From positions 12,409 through 76,408 of the forward strand of contig CAMJPH010000002.1 in NCBI GenBank assembly GCA_946407715.1: a stretch of DNA of 64,000 nucleotides, written 5' to 3'. Position 1 is the stretch's first letter, and the number at the start of each line of letters is the position of its first letter. The notes beneath the pieces were generated by a model. It did no database searches and had not been told where the DNA came from. It worked only from the letters and a program-made list of their open reading frames with translations. Below are positions 1-7,963 of the stretch, one piece after another. This stretch comes from an uncultured Bacteroidales bacterium (lineage in GTDB: Bacteria > Bacteroidota > Bacteroidia > Bacteroidales > WCHB1-69). A program made the translations under genes and the position numbers.

Positions 1-218
1 TTTTTCATTTGACAGAAATATCCATGTATTTCATCTTGGGTGAATACCTGCATAAAACCATAATCTGTCGAAAGGTCAATCAAATCATAACTGACTATCA
101 TTTTCTGATTCATGGACAATTTTGCATCTTCAACAGAAATACCTTGCGACAAACTGGCAGGCTGGTGAATTTGGTTCAACAAGTCATCATTAATTTCAAA
201 ATCGGTAATATCCTGCAC
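1..218 (-). CDS. Partial unknown ORF overlapping the Panacea gene
   Basis: A minus-strand reading frame opens with GTG (218-216), overlapping the TAG stop of the Panacea gene, and stays open for about 72 codons to the window edge, so its 3' part is missing. An in-frame ATG at 113-111 is an alternative start. The visible peptide is acidic and soluble-looking, with no motif I recognise. Its overlap with an upstream Panacea gene is the usual layout of a translationally coupled partner, and Panacea proteins are often the antitoxin of a two-gene system. Function is unknown; calling it a toxin would be inference from position only. Confidence 0.45.
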   Translation of the reverse strand, partial: MQDITDFEINDDLLNQIHQPASLSQGISVEDAKLSMNQKMIVSYDLIDLSTDYGFMQVFTQDEIHGYFCQMK

Positions 219-760
219 TATCTTTTGTCCTTTCTGTTGTTGTCGTAACGTGTTTTATAATACGAATACATGTCTTCGAGGCTAATGGTGTTCTCAGAGT
301 TCTCAAATGGATCCAAATTCCCTCTGGCATTGCTCCATGGGGCTTCGCAATGAGTCATAAACACCAACTGGTCCTGATTTTTGGAACCATATATTCTGAT
401 TAGTTCATCAAGCGTCTTTTGCTGCAGTTCGGTAAGATCAAATTTTGCCTTATATGAATGAATGGCATCTGTCATCGTACCGTCCATAACAAAATCCTCC
501 TTTTTAAACTGCATATATCTTCCAACTGACTTGAACCGCTGATACACAGAAGGGTAAACCGGACCGTTCACCCAAGCCTGCGGCTGTTCGTCAAAAAGCA
601 GCTGTTTGTCAAAGAAAACCATCATCCATGCCTGAATGTAATAAAGTATCTTCTGCAATTTCAATGGGGTTACCGTCATCCCTTCCTTCAACAGCACCAA
701 GCCGCAATAGGTCGCAACATCTATAATATCTTGCTTATTTAATTTTTCCATTGTTTTCAT
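218..760 (-). CDS. Panacea-domain (DUF4065/SocA-like) protein
   Basis: This 180-residue protein matches the Panacea domain (formerly DUF4065): an N-terminal helical part with KLQKILYYIQAW at about residues 34-45, then WVNGPVYPSVYQRFKSVG at about 62-79, the typical W-x-x-GPV-x-x-x-Y core. Family members act as antitoxins of diverse toxins or as proteolytic adaptors such as SocA. The start is ATG at 760; a second in-frame ATG lies three codons downstream at 751. It follows the ATP-grasp gene at 799 after a 38-base gap and overlaps an ORF running off the left edge. It has no evident link to polysaccharide synthesis and probably marks the end of that locus. Whether it is an antitoxin depends on the truncated neighbour. 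Confidence 0.8.
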   Translation of the reverse strand: MKTMEKLNKQDIIDVATYCGLVLLKEGMTVTPLKLQKILYYIQAWMMVFFDKQLLFDEQPQAWVNGPVYPSVYQRFKSVGRYMQFKKEDFVMDGTMTDAIHSYKAKFDLTELQQKTLDELIRIYGSKNQDQLVFMTHCEAPWSNARGNLDPFENSENTISLEDMYSYYKTRYDNNRKDKR

Positions 761-798
761 TTCAGGTTACAAAAATAGATATTCTTTCAATTCTGAAA

Positions 799-2007
799 TT
801 ACGGTTTTTGTAATTTTATCATCAGCAAATTGTTAATATTATTCAAAGAACTCTCCATTTCCTCCTCCTTCTCAAACCGCAGCACCAACGTACCTATCGC
901 GTCGTTGGCCCCCTCGAACGAGTTCACCGGGTCACCCTTTTCAACCCATAAGTCTTCCTCCACCACCTCAGCGGGCAAATCCTTCGAGATTTCAAGACAC
1001 TCGAAAAGCCCCGCCTTGTCGGCATGGAGGATCACCTCCGCCCAATGGCCGTTGTAAGGTTTCTGTTCTATTTCCGGCACGGAATCACCCACTATGTAAC
1101 GGGTCATGGCGGTAATCATATCCACACCCGTGGCATAGTGCAACATCTCGCACAGACGGTTGCCACCGCCGCGGGGGGTCAGCTCCATAATGTAGGGTTT
1201 CCCATTCGTCCCGATGCGGGTTTCAATGTTATAGACATTGGTCTTCATCCCCAACAAGGTGATGAGACGTTGTATTTCAGAGGTCAGATATTGTTCCTGC
1301 TCACTGGTGAATGTGGAGGGCCAGCTGTACGCCGCCGGGGTGTAGGGGTTGGTGGCGTTCACGTCGAAACGCTGGGCGTTGAAACTCACGAATTTCAACT
1401 TACCATCCACCGAGAAGCTGTCGGTGTCGGACGAGCAGCCCTGTTTCTCTATAAAGTCCTCCACGATAATGTGTCCCGACAAAGACTTGTCGAAGGCATG
1501 CTCCACTGCCGCCCGCCACTGACTCCTGTCATCCACGCGTGTCACACCCTTGGATCCTGCAGAATCGGTAGGCTTTACTATCACCGGGAATTCAAACGCG
1601 CCACAGTCATCCAAGGCATCTTCCATCCGCGAATACCCTTTCGCCTTCGGCACATTGAAACCGTGTTCCGCAAGAAAAGCGCGGAACCGGTCTTTGTTCT
1701 GCAAGATGCAGACAGACTCGTATGGTCCGAACGAGGGCAGCCCCATCTTTTCCTGCACATACGCCGCACTCACCACGCCGGGATCCACACCGAAAGACAT
1801 GATGCCGTCAATCTGTTTCTCCTGCGCCGCTTTCAAGACCGCCTCCTGATCTATAATACTAACGTTGACGTACTCGTCGCTGTATTTGTGGGCGATGTTG
1901 TCTGGCAGATAATCGGCGGTGATGACACAATAGCCCTGCTCGTGCGCCGCCTTGATGACGGGCAACAGATAACGGATACCGCCGAGAAGCATGAGTCTCT
2001 TTTGCAT
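799..2007 (-). CDS. ATP-grasp ligase, biotin-carboxylase-like
   Basis: An ATP-grasp protein of about 400 residues, a family that joins a carboxylate to an amine or thiol through an acyl phosphate. From the chosen start MQKRLMLLGG the layout is a Rossmann-like preATP-grasp domain, the ATP-binding stretch FPVIVKPTDSAGSKGV, the adenine-side IVEDFIE and the metal-binding YIMELTPRGGGN. The open frame extends 24 codons upstream, but the ATG at 2007 sits 2 bases after the stop of the aminotransferase gene and begins directly at the nucleotide-binding strand, so I use it. It is the last gene of the run and directly follows a VioA-like sugar aminotransferase. An attractive inference is amide-bond formation between an amino acid or other acid and the 4-amino group of that sugar. 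The substrate cannot be read from the sequence. Confidence 0.85.
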   Translation of the reverse strand: MQKRLMLLGGIRYLLPVIKAAHEQGYCVITADYLPDNIAHKYSDEYVNVSIIDQEAVLKAAQEKQIDGIMSFGVDPGVVSAAYVQEKMGLPSFGPYESVCILQNKDRFRAFLAEHGFNVPKAKGYSRMEDALDDCGAFEFPVIVKPTDSAGSKGVTRVDDRSQWRAAVEHAFDKSLSGHIIVEDFIEKQGCSSDTDSFSVDGKLKFVSFNAQRFDVNATNPYTPAAYSWPSTFTSEQEQYLTSEIQRLITLLGMKTNVYNIETRIGTNGKPYIMELTPRGGGNRLCEMLHYATGVDMITAMTRYIVGDSVPEIEQKPYNGHWAEVILHADKAGLFECLEISKDLPAEVVEEDLWVEKGDPVNSFEGANDAIGTLVLRFEKEEEMESSLNNINNLLMIKLQKP

Positions 2008-2009
2008 GA

Positions 2010-3119
2010 TTATCGCACAATAAGTTCCAAAATTCTGTTCACGTCCTCGTCGCTTAGCACGTGGTGCATCGGCAGGCAAATCACTTCGTTGGCAATTCTT
2101 GTCGCAACAGGCAGGTTTTCGGTCCCTGCCGAGGGCAAGCCACGATAGGTGCTGAAAGTGCTGATGAGCGGGTAGAAATAGCGGCGGCCCAAAACGCCCT
2201 GATCCTTCATCTTGAAATAGAGTTCGTCACGGGTCATTCCGTATTCTTCCGCCTTGATGAAGATAGGGAAATAGCTGTAATTGTGCCGCACACCCGGCAT
2301 GTCGTCGAAGAAGCGGACACCTTTCACGTTCCGCAACGCGGCACGGTACTTGACGGCCACTTGATGGCGTTTTTCAATCGCCACATCCACCTGTCTGAGG
2401 TTCAGCAGACCATACGCGGAACGCACCTCATCCATCTTGCTATTGATGCCCGGGGCCACAACTTCGGTTTCGCCCGCGAAACCGAAGTTTTTGAGATAGT
2501 CAATACGCTTCTTCATCTGTTCGTCATGCATCACCAAAGCGCCTCCTTCCAAGGTGTTATAGACTTTGGTCGCATGGAAACTTAAAGTGGCCATATCGCC
2601 TTGCTCGAGGACAGATTTCCCGTTCACCTCCACTCCAAACGCATGGGCGGCATCGTAAATCACTTTCAAGCCATACTTGTCAGCGATGTCCTGGATGCGT
2701 TCCATATCGCACGGCTTGCCATAACAATGTACTGGCATGATGGCAGTTGTGTGCGGAGTGATAGCGGCTTCAATTCGGTCCGGATCGATACCGCAAGTGC
2801 TTTCCTCTATATCCACGAACACCGGTTTGCAACCGTTCCACCAAATAGAATGGGTGGTGGCCACGAAACTGTATGGTGTAGTGATGACTTCGCCCGTGAT
2901 GCGCAGTGCCTGCAATGCCGTGAGCAACGGCAACGTTCCGTTGGTGAAAAGGCTGATGTACGGCACTTTAAGGTATTCACACAAGGCTTTCTCCAACTGT
3001 TTGTGGAACTGTCCATTGTTAGTAATCCACTTGCTGTCCCATATTTCCTTGAGCATCAGCTCGAACTCCGCCCTGTCCGGCAGCAAGGGGGAAGTGACGG
3101 TAATAGTGTTCTTATACAT
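2010..3119 (-). CDS. DegT/DnrJ/EryC1 sugar aminotransferase, VioA-like
   Basis: A PLP-dependent sugar aminotransferase of 369 residues, the usual size. Seen in sequence: ITNNGQFHKQLEKAL and SLFTNGTLPLLTALQAL near the N-terminus, the PLP-contacting DAAHAFG at about 156-162, and the Schiff-base lysine at about 185 in SFHATKVYNTLEGG. The overall pattern (TTPYSFVATTHSIWWNG) resembles VioA/QdtB-type enzymes that convert dTDP-4-keto-6-deoxyglucose into an amino-dideoxy sugar. This fits the locus, which has rmlA and rmlB but no rmlC or rmlD to make rhamnose. It is separated by 76 bases (with 21-bp repeats) from the other aminotransferase and precedes an ATP-grasp gene by 2 bases. The 4-amino rather than 3-amino product is inferred from overall likeness. 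Confidence 0.88.
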   Translation of the reverse strand: MYKNTITVTSPLLPDRAEFELMLKEIWDSKWITNNGQFHKQLEKALCEYLKVPYISLFTNGTLPLLTALQALRITGEVITTPYSFVATTHSIWWNGCKPVFVDIEESTCGIDPDRIEAAITPHTTAIMPVHCYGKPCDMERIQDIADKYGLKVIYDAAHAFGVEVNGKSVLEQGDMATLSFHATKVYNTLEGGALVMHDEQMKKRIDYLKNFGFAGETEVVAPGINSKMDEVRSAYGLLNLRQVDVAIEKRHQVAVKYRAALRNVKGVRFFDDMPGVRHNYSYFPIFIKAEEYGMTRDELYFKMKDQGVLGRRYFYPLISTFSTYRGLPSAGTENLPVATRIANEVICLPMHHVLSDEDVNRILELIVR

Positions 3120-3122
3120 TTC

Positions 3123-3180
3123 AGCTATTGGCGTTTGGCTATCAGCTTTTAGCGTTCAGCTATCAGCTTTTAGCGTTTTA
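3123..3180. repeat. 21-bp tandem repeat, about 2.7 copies
   Basis: Two near-perfect 21-base units (3138-3158 and 3159-3179; core GCTATCAGCTTTTAGCGTT) are preceded by a shortened copy starting near 3124. They fill the gap after the stop codon of the aminotransferase at 3196 and before the start of the next gene at 3119. No coding or promoter role is visible. Confidence 0.85.
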
Positions 3181-3195
3181 CTAATATTTGCAAAG

Positions 3196-4482
3196 TTATA
3201 GAATCGCTTCCTTGATACTCTCCACGATATACGCCAAATCTTCGTCCGTAACCATGGGACCGCTGGGCAGGCACATGCCCACCTTGAAAAGCGACTCGGA
3301 GACGCCGTTCACGTATGCGGGTGCATTCTTGTAAACCGGCTGTTTGTGCATCGGCTTCCAGAGCGGACGGGCTTCAATGCCTCTTTGGTCGAGCCACACA
3401 CGCATAGCTTCCACGTTGGCGTTGGGTTCGCAGTCCGTATGCAGGCTACCGCCGCCGTGAACCACGCCGGCCGCACCACCCACCGCGCCTTGCACGGCAG
3501 TTCCGTAGGCCAACTCTTGCCCTTTCACCTTCAATTGTTCATCCAGCACAATGGTACAGAGCCAGAAGTTTGAATCATAGCGGTCATCAGGATTGCCGTG
3601 AACCGTGATACCAGGAATGTCCGCGAAAGCTTTCTCGTAATATTGCTGAACATGCTTGTGGTGGGCAATATGGTCGTTGACCACAGTCATCTGTCCACGA
3701 CCGATGCCTGCGCAGATGTTGCTCATGCGGTAGTTGTAGCCGATAGCCTCATGCTGGTAATAAGGATACGCCTCGCGGGCCTGTGTGGCCAACCACATGA
3801 TTTTCTTCCATGCCTGCTCATCGGGGCAAACCAGTGCGCCGCCACCCGAGGTGGTGATCATCTTGTTCCCATTGAAGCTCTGCACGCCATATACACCGAA
3901 GGTTCCCAGAACCTGCCCTTTCCAACGGCTACCGAAGCCCTCGGCAGCATCCTCAATGACGGGGATTTCATAGCGGTTGGCAATCTCCATGATGCGCTCG
4001 ATGTCGTAAGGCATGCCATAAAGTGCAACCGGCACAATGGCCTTGGGCTTCTTTCCCGTCTTGGCAATCCTGTCCTTAATGGCTTCTTCCATCAATTCGG
4101 GGTCAATGTTCCAAGAACCTTTCTCGGAGTCCACAAATATTGGGGTTGCGCCGAGATAGGTGATGGGGTGCGAAGAAGCGCAGAAAGTGAACGACTGCAC
4201 AAGCACCTCATCGCCGGGGCCAACCCCACAGGCTATCAGCGACAAGTGTACCGCAGCAGTGCCGGAGCAAAGGGCAACGACACGCTTCTGCAACGGGGGC
4301 TGTTGTAAAGACGTGCCTTCTTCTATACCGTTGCAAAAATCCTCAAGGTCTTTCTCGAAACCATTGACATTCGGGCCGAGCGGCACCACCCAATTGGTGT
4401 CGAAAGCCTCTTTGATATACTTCTGTTCAATGCCCGCGTCGCTCATGTGCGCAAGGCAGAGGTAAATTCGTTTGTTTGGCAT
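3196..4482 (-). CDS. DegT/DnrJ/EryC1 aminotransferase, PglE/EpsN-like
   Basis: A second PLP sugar aminotransferase (428 residues), of the PglE/EpsN branch that makes UDP-4-amino-4-deoxy sugars. Signatures: LCSGTAAVHLSL (about 71-82), the PLP region IEDAAEGFG (about 176-184), the Schiff-base lysine at about 207 in QSFNGNKMITTSGGG, and ESRPLW-like IEARPLWKPMHKQPVY near the C-terminus. It is longer than typical relatives because of two segments: one at about 51-67 and a glycine- and alanine-rich stretch at about 321-352 lying between two conserved motifs. Which keto sugar it uses is open: no PglF-like dehydratase is present, so the RmlB product or the 4-keto intermediate of FnlA are candidates. 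It precedes the VioA-like enzyme in transcription order. Confidence 0.87.
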   Translation of the reverse strand: MPNKRIYLCLAHMSDAGIEQKYIKEAFDTNWVVPLGPNVNGFEKDLEDFCNGIEEGTSLQQPPLQKRVVALCSGTAAVHLSLIACGVGPGDEVLVQSFTFCASSHPITYLGATPIFVDSEKGSWNIDPELMEEAIKDRIAKTGKKPKAIVPVALYGMPYDIERIMEIANRYEIPVIEDAAEGFGSRWKGQVLGTFGVYGVQSFNGNKMITTSGGGALVCPDEQAWKKIMWLATQAREAYPYYQHEAIGYNYRMSNICAGIGRGQMTVVNDHIAHHKHVQQYYEKAFADIPGITVHGNPDDRYDSNFWLCTIVLDEQLKVKGQELAYGTAVQGAVGGAAGVVHGGGSLHTDCEPNANVEAMRVWLDQRGIEARPLWKPMHKQPVYKNAPAYVNGVSESLFKVGMCLPSGPMVTDEDLAYIVESIKEAIL

Positions 4483-4499
4483 TGGTTAATAATTTAATA

Positions 4500-5654
4500 T
4501 TAGTCGATAAATGTTTTGTACAATTCTCTAATCACTTCTTTTTTCAGTCCACTGCTCGCGTAAGTTTTCGATTTGCATCCGCTACAAATAATCACAAATC
4601 CATATTTCCTTTTAGGATGAAAAAGCATGGCGCTGTGAATGCCATGATTCGCCCCTGTCATTCCAACAAGATCTTCTCCAGGAATGACGTTCTTGAAATG
4701 GACCAACGACAAACCGTGACTGCTTTTGTATTGTCGGCGCTGCATTTCTCTTTCACTTGCTTTTGTCAATACCCGACACGACCCGTATTTACCCTCATTG
4801 ATATGCATGATCATGTATTCAGCCAAATCAACGGCAGAGATTTTGAGTCCGCCTGCCGGATTGAGTATCGGGGTGCTGTATCCGAGTCTGTATTGGGCCA
4901 ATTTCAAAGTATCGGTGGCGTAGGCTCTTTCCTGCACCACAAACCTGTCGTTCTTGGCACTGTAACGGCACGGCCACACGAATTTCGCACTGTCTAACTG
5001 GGTAACATCATAGCCACCGTGAAGATTCATCGGGCCAAGTATGTTTTTCTGCACGTATGCATCAAACCTCAACCCCGTCACCTTTTCCACGACAGCTCCT
5101 AAGATGACATAACCTAAATTGCTGTAATCCATCTTTGCACCAGGCTGATAATCGTTGAAAAAGTCGCGCACGTCGCCTGTTTTTTCCGGATTGATTTTGT
5201 CAAAGTCGTCATAGTCTGCGTTTTTTTTCAGACTTGAACGATGAGCCAGCAACATCCTGACAGTAATCGGAGTATCAGGGAAATTAGGGTTTCTGAGACT
5301 GAAACCAAGATGTTTGTTCACATCGTCATCCAACGACAATTTCCCTTTTTCCACCAGTTGCATGATGGCAGTTCCCACAAAGGTCTTTGACACAGAGGCA
5401 ATATAGAACAGGTCGTCTTTTCGGATTGGCGTTCCCTTTGTCGGATCGGCAGGGTCGGGATTATACCCGAACGTTTCGGAATACACCACCCTACCCTCTT
5501 TCACCACCACGACAGCAAGGCCGATGTTGCCATACTCGTTCCTGAGGCTGTCTATCTTGTCATGGACAGAGTTGTGCGGTTTTGAAGACTGGCATCTAAC
5601 AGCAACAAAAGCAACAGCCAGCAGCAGAATCGACAGAAACAGTCGTTTGAACAT
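4500..5654 (-). CDS. Beta-lactamase-fold serine hydrolase, probable lipoprotein
   Basis: A serine hydrolase of the class C beta-lactamase / D-Ala-D-Ala carboxypeptidase / EstB fold, about 384 residues. The catalytic SxxK is S87-V-S-K90 and the YxN motif is Y177-S-N; a late GANHG may stand for the third motif. I start at the ATG at 5654 because it gives a signal peptide (MFKRLFLSILLLAVAFVAV) ending at Cys21, a loose lipobox with Arg at -1, so export is likely. It sits 22 bases downstream of an SDR in a cluster of KASIII, ACP and FabD genes. Relatives include esterases, peptidases and LovD-type acyltransferases, so acyl transfer or trimming of the exported polymer is possible; its substrate is not evident. 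Confidence 0.82.
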   Translation of the reverse strand: MFKRLFLSILLLAVAFVAVRCQSSKPHNSVHDKIDSLRNEYGNIGLAVVVVKEGRVVYSETFGYNPDPADPTKGTPIRKDDLFYIASVSKTFVGTAIMQLVEKGKLSLDDDVNKHLGFSLRNPNFPDTPITVRMLLAHRSSLKKNADYDDFDKINPEKTGDVRDFFNDYQPGAKMDYSNLGYVILGAVVEKVTGLRFDAYVQKNILGPMNLHGGYDVTQLDSAKFVWPCRYSAKNDRFVVQERAYATDTLKLAQYRLGYSTPILNPAGGLKISAVDLAEYMIMHINEGKYGSCRVLTKASEREMQRRQYKSSHGLSLVHFKNVIPGEDLVGMTGANHGIHSAMLFHPKRKYGFVIICSGCKSKTYASSGLKKEVIRELYKTFID

Positions 5655-5676
5655 TCCGGGAAACGCCAAATTAGAC

Positions 5677-6438
5677 CTACCTGGCCAACAGCACACCTCC
5701 GTCAATCACAAGAGTCGTTCCTGTTGTCCATGACGAGGCATCGGACAGCAAATATATGATTCCCCTTGCGATTTCCACAGGTTTCCCCCAGCGTCCAAGA
5801 GGGAATTTCTTCTTGTTCTCTTCTATTTCGTCCGAAGAGACAGCCCCTTGGCGGAGAATATCAGTCTCGATCATACCGGGATTCACGCTGTTGCAACGAA
5901 TTTTCTTGACAGCCAAGTCAAGAGCAAGGTTTTTCATGAACCCGTTAATTGCCCCTTTTGAAGCGGAATACATACTATTTGCAGGGGAAACCGAGAACAC
6001 CCCGGCCAAGGCAGAGGTGAACACGATGGAACCGCCCGCAACAATCTTTTTCTTCTTCAACAATTTCTGCGTCAAGAAAATCGGAGCAAACGTGTTGATG
6101 CCGAAAATCTTATTGACATCCTCGCGATTGATGAAATTGGGAGGGAGCAATTTGTTGATGCCTGCATTGTTGACCAGTCCGTTCAACGCCGGAACCTGAG
6201 ACACCAAGGAGTCCAAAGCGGCATCATCGGTCAAGTCACAGACGAAATGCTGATGATTGAGTTCCTGATTGGCCAACATGTCTTGCGTCTCCTTGACGCT
6301 GTCGGGATTGATGTCCACGAGAACCATAGTCGCCCCTAATTTGGAACACTCTATGGAAGTGGCACGTCCGATACCCGACCCCGCACCGGTGACCAAAACC
6401 GTTTTACCTTCAAGACTATAAGGATTTTCTATCGTCAT
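5677..6438 (-). CDS. SDR oxidoreductase, FabG-like
   Basis: A classical short-chain dehydrogenase/reductase of 253 residues, close in layout to 3-oxoacyl-ACP reductase. It shows the NAD(P)-binding TGAGSGIG (17-24), VNNAG (about 89-93), and the catalytic Ser142, Tyr157 and Lys161 in the YSASK motif. It ends with the typical LVIDGG. It sits 2 bases after the KASIII gene at 6441-7478, so it most likely reduces the beta-keto group formed or handled by that module. It closely resembles the SDR at 38313-39071 (shared start pattern NP[YF]SLxGK and a KLxKKKK run), which suggests related substrates. An alternative is oxidation or reduction of a sugar. Confidence 0.85.
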   Translation of the reverse strand: MTIENPYSLEGKTVLVTGAGSGIGRATSIECSKLGATMVLVDINPDSVKETQDMLANQELNHQHFVCDLTDDAALDSLVSQVPALNGLVNNAGINKLLPPNFINREDVNKIFGINTFAPIFLTQKLLKKKKIVAGGSIVFTSALAGVFSVSPANSMYSASKGAINGFMKNLALDLAVKKIRCNSVNPGMIETDILRQGAVSSDEIEENKKKFPLGRWGKPVEIARGIIYLLSDASSWTTGTTLVIDGGVLLAR

Positions 6439-6440
6439 TG

Positions 6441-7478
6441 TTATAATTCTACTAAATCTGAAATTACGATTTCCTTTGTTTCAAAAGCCACCGTACCCCA
6501 AGAAAGCCCCACGCCGAAACCACATCCGATGAATTTGGTCGGCTTATGTTCAATCTTCCCTTTCAGCTGGGTAGCAATAGTGATAGGTATAGAGGCCGAG
6601 GAAGTATTGCCGAAATACGGCAGCGAGAGCGGCATCTTTTCGGTACTCACTTTGAGTTTCTTCATAATCATATTGAGCATGATTACATTGCCCTGATGAA
6701 ACACGAAATAATCGGCGTCGTTGTAGTCGAAGCCATAATGCTGCGCAAGTCCTTTGATGGACTTAGGTGGTACCGTAATGGCAAAGGAGAAAACATCCAT
6801 TCCATCCATCCGGGGAGTCAAGCGATTGATCATTTTCCCGTCAACATTCTCCAAATCGAAGGATTGCAGAGTAGTCATGTTTCTCGCGCCGCCATCCGGA
6901 ATGATAATGGATTTGTAGCCATCACCGTCTGTCCCAATGTGGAATTTGAAGCCGGGAGCCCCTTCTTCAAATTCGAGGGCTGTGGCCGTGCCGGAAAAGC
7001 CCATCAGCGTGTCCAATTCATATTCAGCCCTTCTCTTGGCGTCGCCAGCCAAGAGAAGAGCTTTTTTCACAGTACCGGCGCTCATCAAACCGCAAATGGT
7101 GGAAAGTCCATAGACCCAGCCAGAGCATCCCAATGCTATGTCTTCCGCATAACACTCCTTGCTCAAGCCGAGTCTGGATTGGAGGATACAAGCCGTGGCT
7201 GGAAGGATGTAGTCCGCATTCTGCGAGACAAACACCAATATCCCGATTTCCGACTTTTCCCAACCCAAGTCCGCAATGAGTCTTTCTGCGGCCGCACAAC
7301 AGAGATCGGAAGTCGTGAAATCGTTTGAGTAACGTCTTTCACGAATGCCCGTTGTCTCTATAAATGCAGCGGCATCATAGTCATCCGACAACTTCAGGTC
7401 CTCACTTTTTACGATATTCTTGGGAACACCGGCCGCGATTCCGGATATTTTCAAGTTTTTGAACTCAAAATATGCCAT
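6441..7478 (-). CDS. KASIII-like beta-ketoacyl-ACP synthase (copy 1)
   Basis: A thiolase-fold enzyme of the FabH/KASIII family, 345 residues. The full Cys-His-Asn triad is present: Cys118 in ALGCSGW, His261 in FVFHQGN and Asn291 in YFGNTSSAS. The N-terminal ETTGIRERRY segment is family-typical. Its ATG overlaps the stop of the upstream ACP gene by one base, so the two are translationally coupled and probably work together. KASIII enzymes condense an acyl-CoA or acyl thioester with malonyl-ACP; some natural-product relatives instead transfer acyl groups to sugars or amines. It is one of three divergent copies in the locus and lies too far from core fatty-acid genes to be the housekeeping FabH. 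Confidence 0.9.
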   Translation of the reverse strand: MAYFEFKNLKISGIAAGVPKNIVKSEDLKLSDDYDAAAFIETTGIRERRYSNDFTTSDLCCAAAERLIADLGWEKSEIGILVFVSQNADYILPATACILQSRLGLSKECYAEDIALGCSGWVYGLSTICGLMSAGTVKKALLLAGDAKRRAEYELDTLMGFSGTATALEFEEGAPGFKFHIGTDGDGYKSIIIPDGGARNMTTLQSFDLENVDGKMINRLTPRMDGMDVFSFAITVPPKSIKGLAQHYGFDYNDADYFVFHQGNVIMLNMIMKKLKVSTEKMPLSLPYFGNTSSASIPITIATQLKGKIEHKPTKFIGCGFGVGLSWGTVAFETKEIVISDLVEL

Positions 7479-7711
7479 TATGCCTTGCTAACAATTACGT
7501 TATACAAATCCTCTACCGTAACGGCAGACCGCATTTCATCTCCTTTGACCACCACGTCGAACTCCTCGTCAATCATGGCGATTACGGAAAGACCAATAAG
7601 TGACGACCATTCGTCCAAATCATGGAAAGCCGTTGTCGGAGTGATTTCACTCGGATCGGTGTCGTCAAACTGTTCAGCAAAAAGGGCTGTAAATTCATCC
7701 AGTGTCTTCAT
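7478..7711 (-). CDS. Acyl carrier protein (copy 1)
   Basis: A 77-residue acidic four-helix acyl carrier protein. The phosphopantetheine site is probably Ser37 in EWSSLIGLS, followed by the helix-II pattern SVIAMIDEEF. The usual Asp before the serine is replaced by Ser, as in a subset of specialised carriers. It is coupled to the KASIII gene by a one-base overlap and follows a second ACP by 13 bases. A dedicated carrier beside KASIII, SDR and FabD points to a specialised acyl pathway rather than bulk fatty-acid synthesis. No phosphopantetheinyl transferase is in the window, so the cell's general one must serve. Confidence 0.88.
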   Translation of the reverse strand: MKTLDEFTALFAEQFDDTDPSEITPTTAFHDLDEWSSLIGLSVIAMIDEEFDVVVKGDEMRSAVTVEDLYNVIVSKA

Positions 7712-7724
7712 AACTAATTATTTT

Positions 7725-7952
7725 TTAAAGTGATTCAACATATTCATACAATTCCTTAACGGTATTACGGGCACGCAAATCGGCGCCAGTCAGGAGATGA
7801 CCATATTCGTCATCAATCATGGAGATGACGGAAAGGGAGGCCAAAGAGCCCCATTCTTCAAGTTCCTTGTAACGGGTTTCTGCGGTAATGGTACCGGCTG
7901 GCGTTTCTGTCATTTCGTCAGCAAACTTTTCAACAAATTCTTCTAATGTCAT
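7725..7952 (-). CDS. Acyl carrier protein (copy 2)
   Basis: A 75-residue acyl carrier protein in tandem with copy 1. The modifiable serine is Ser36 in EWGSLASLS, followed by SVISMIDDEYG. The Asp before Ser is Gly here. The two tandem carriers differ clearly outside the helix-II core, so they may carry different acyl groups or meet different partners. It starts 12 bases after the stop of a possible small ORF (7964-8101), and about 315 bases separate it from fabD. Confidence 0.86.
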   Translation of the reverse strand: MTLEEFVEKFADEMTETPAGTITAETRYKELEEWGSLASLSVISMIDDEYGHLLTGADLRARNTVKELYEYVESL

Positions 7953-7963
7953 AACAACTAAAA

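Noticed and set aside
1024..2148. Long plus-strand open frame (374 codons) opposite the ATP-grasp and aminotransferase genes
   Set aside because: It is antisense to two genes with clear motifs and its translation has no family likeness; it is a by-product of minus-strand codon bias.
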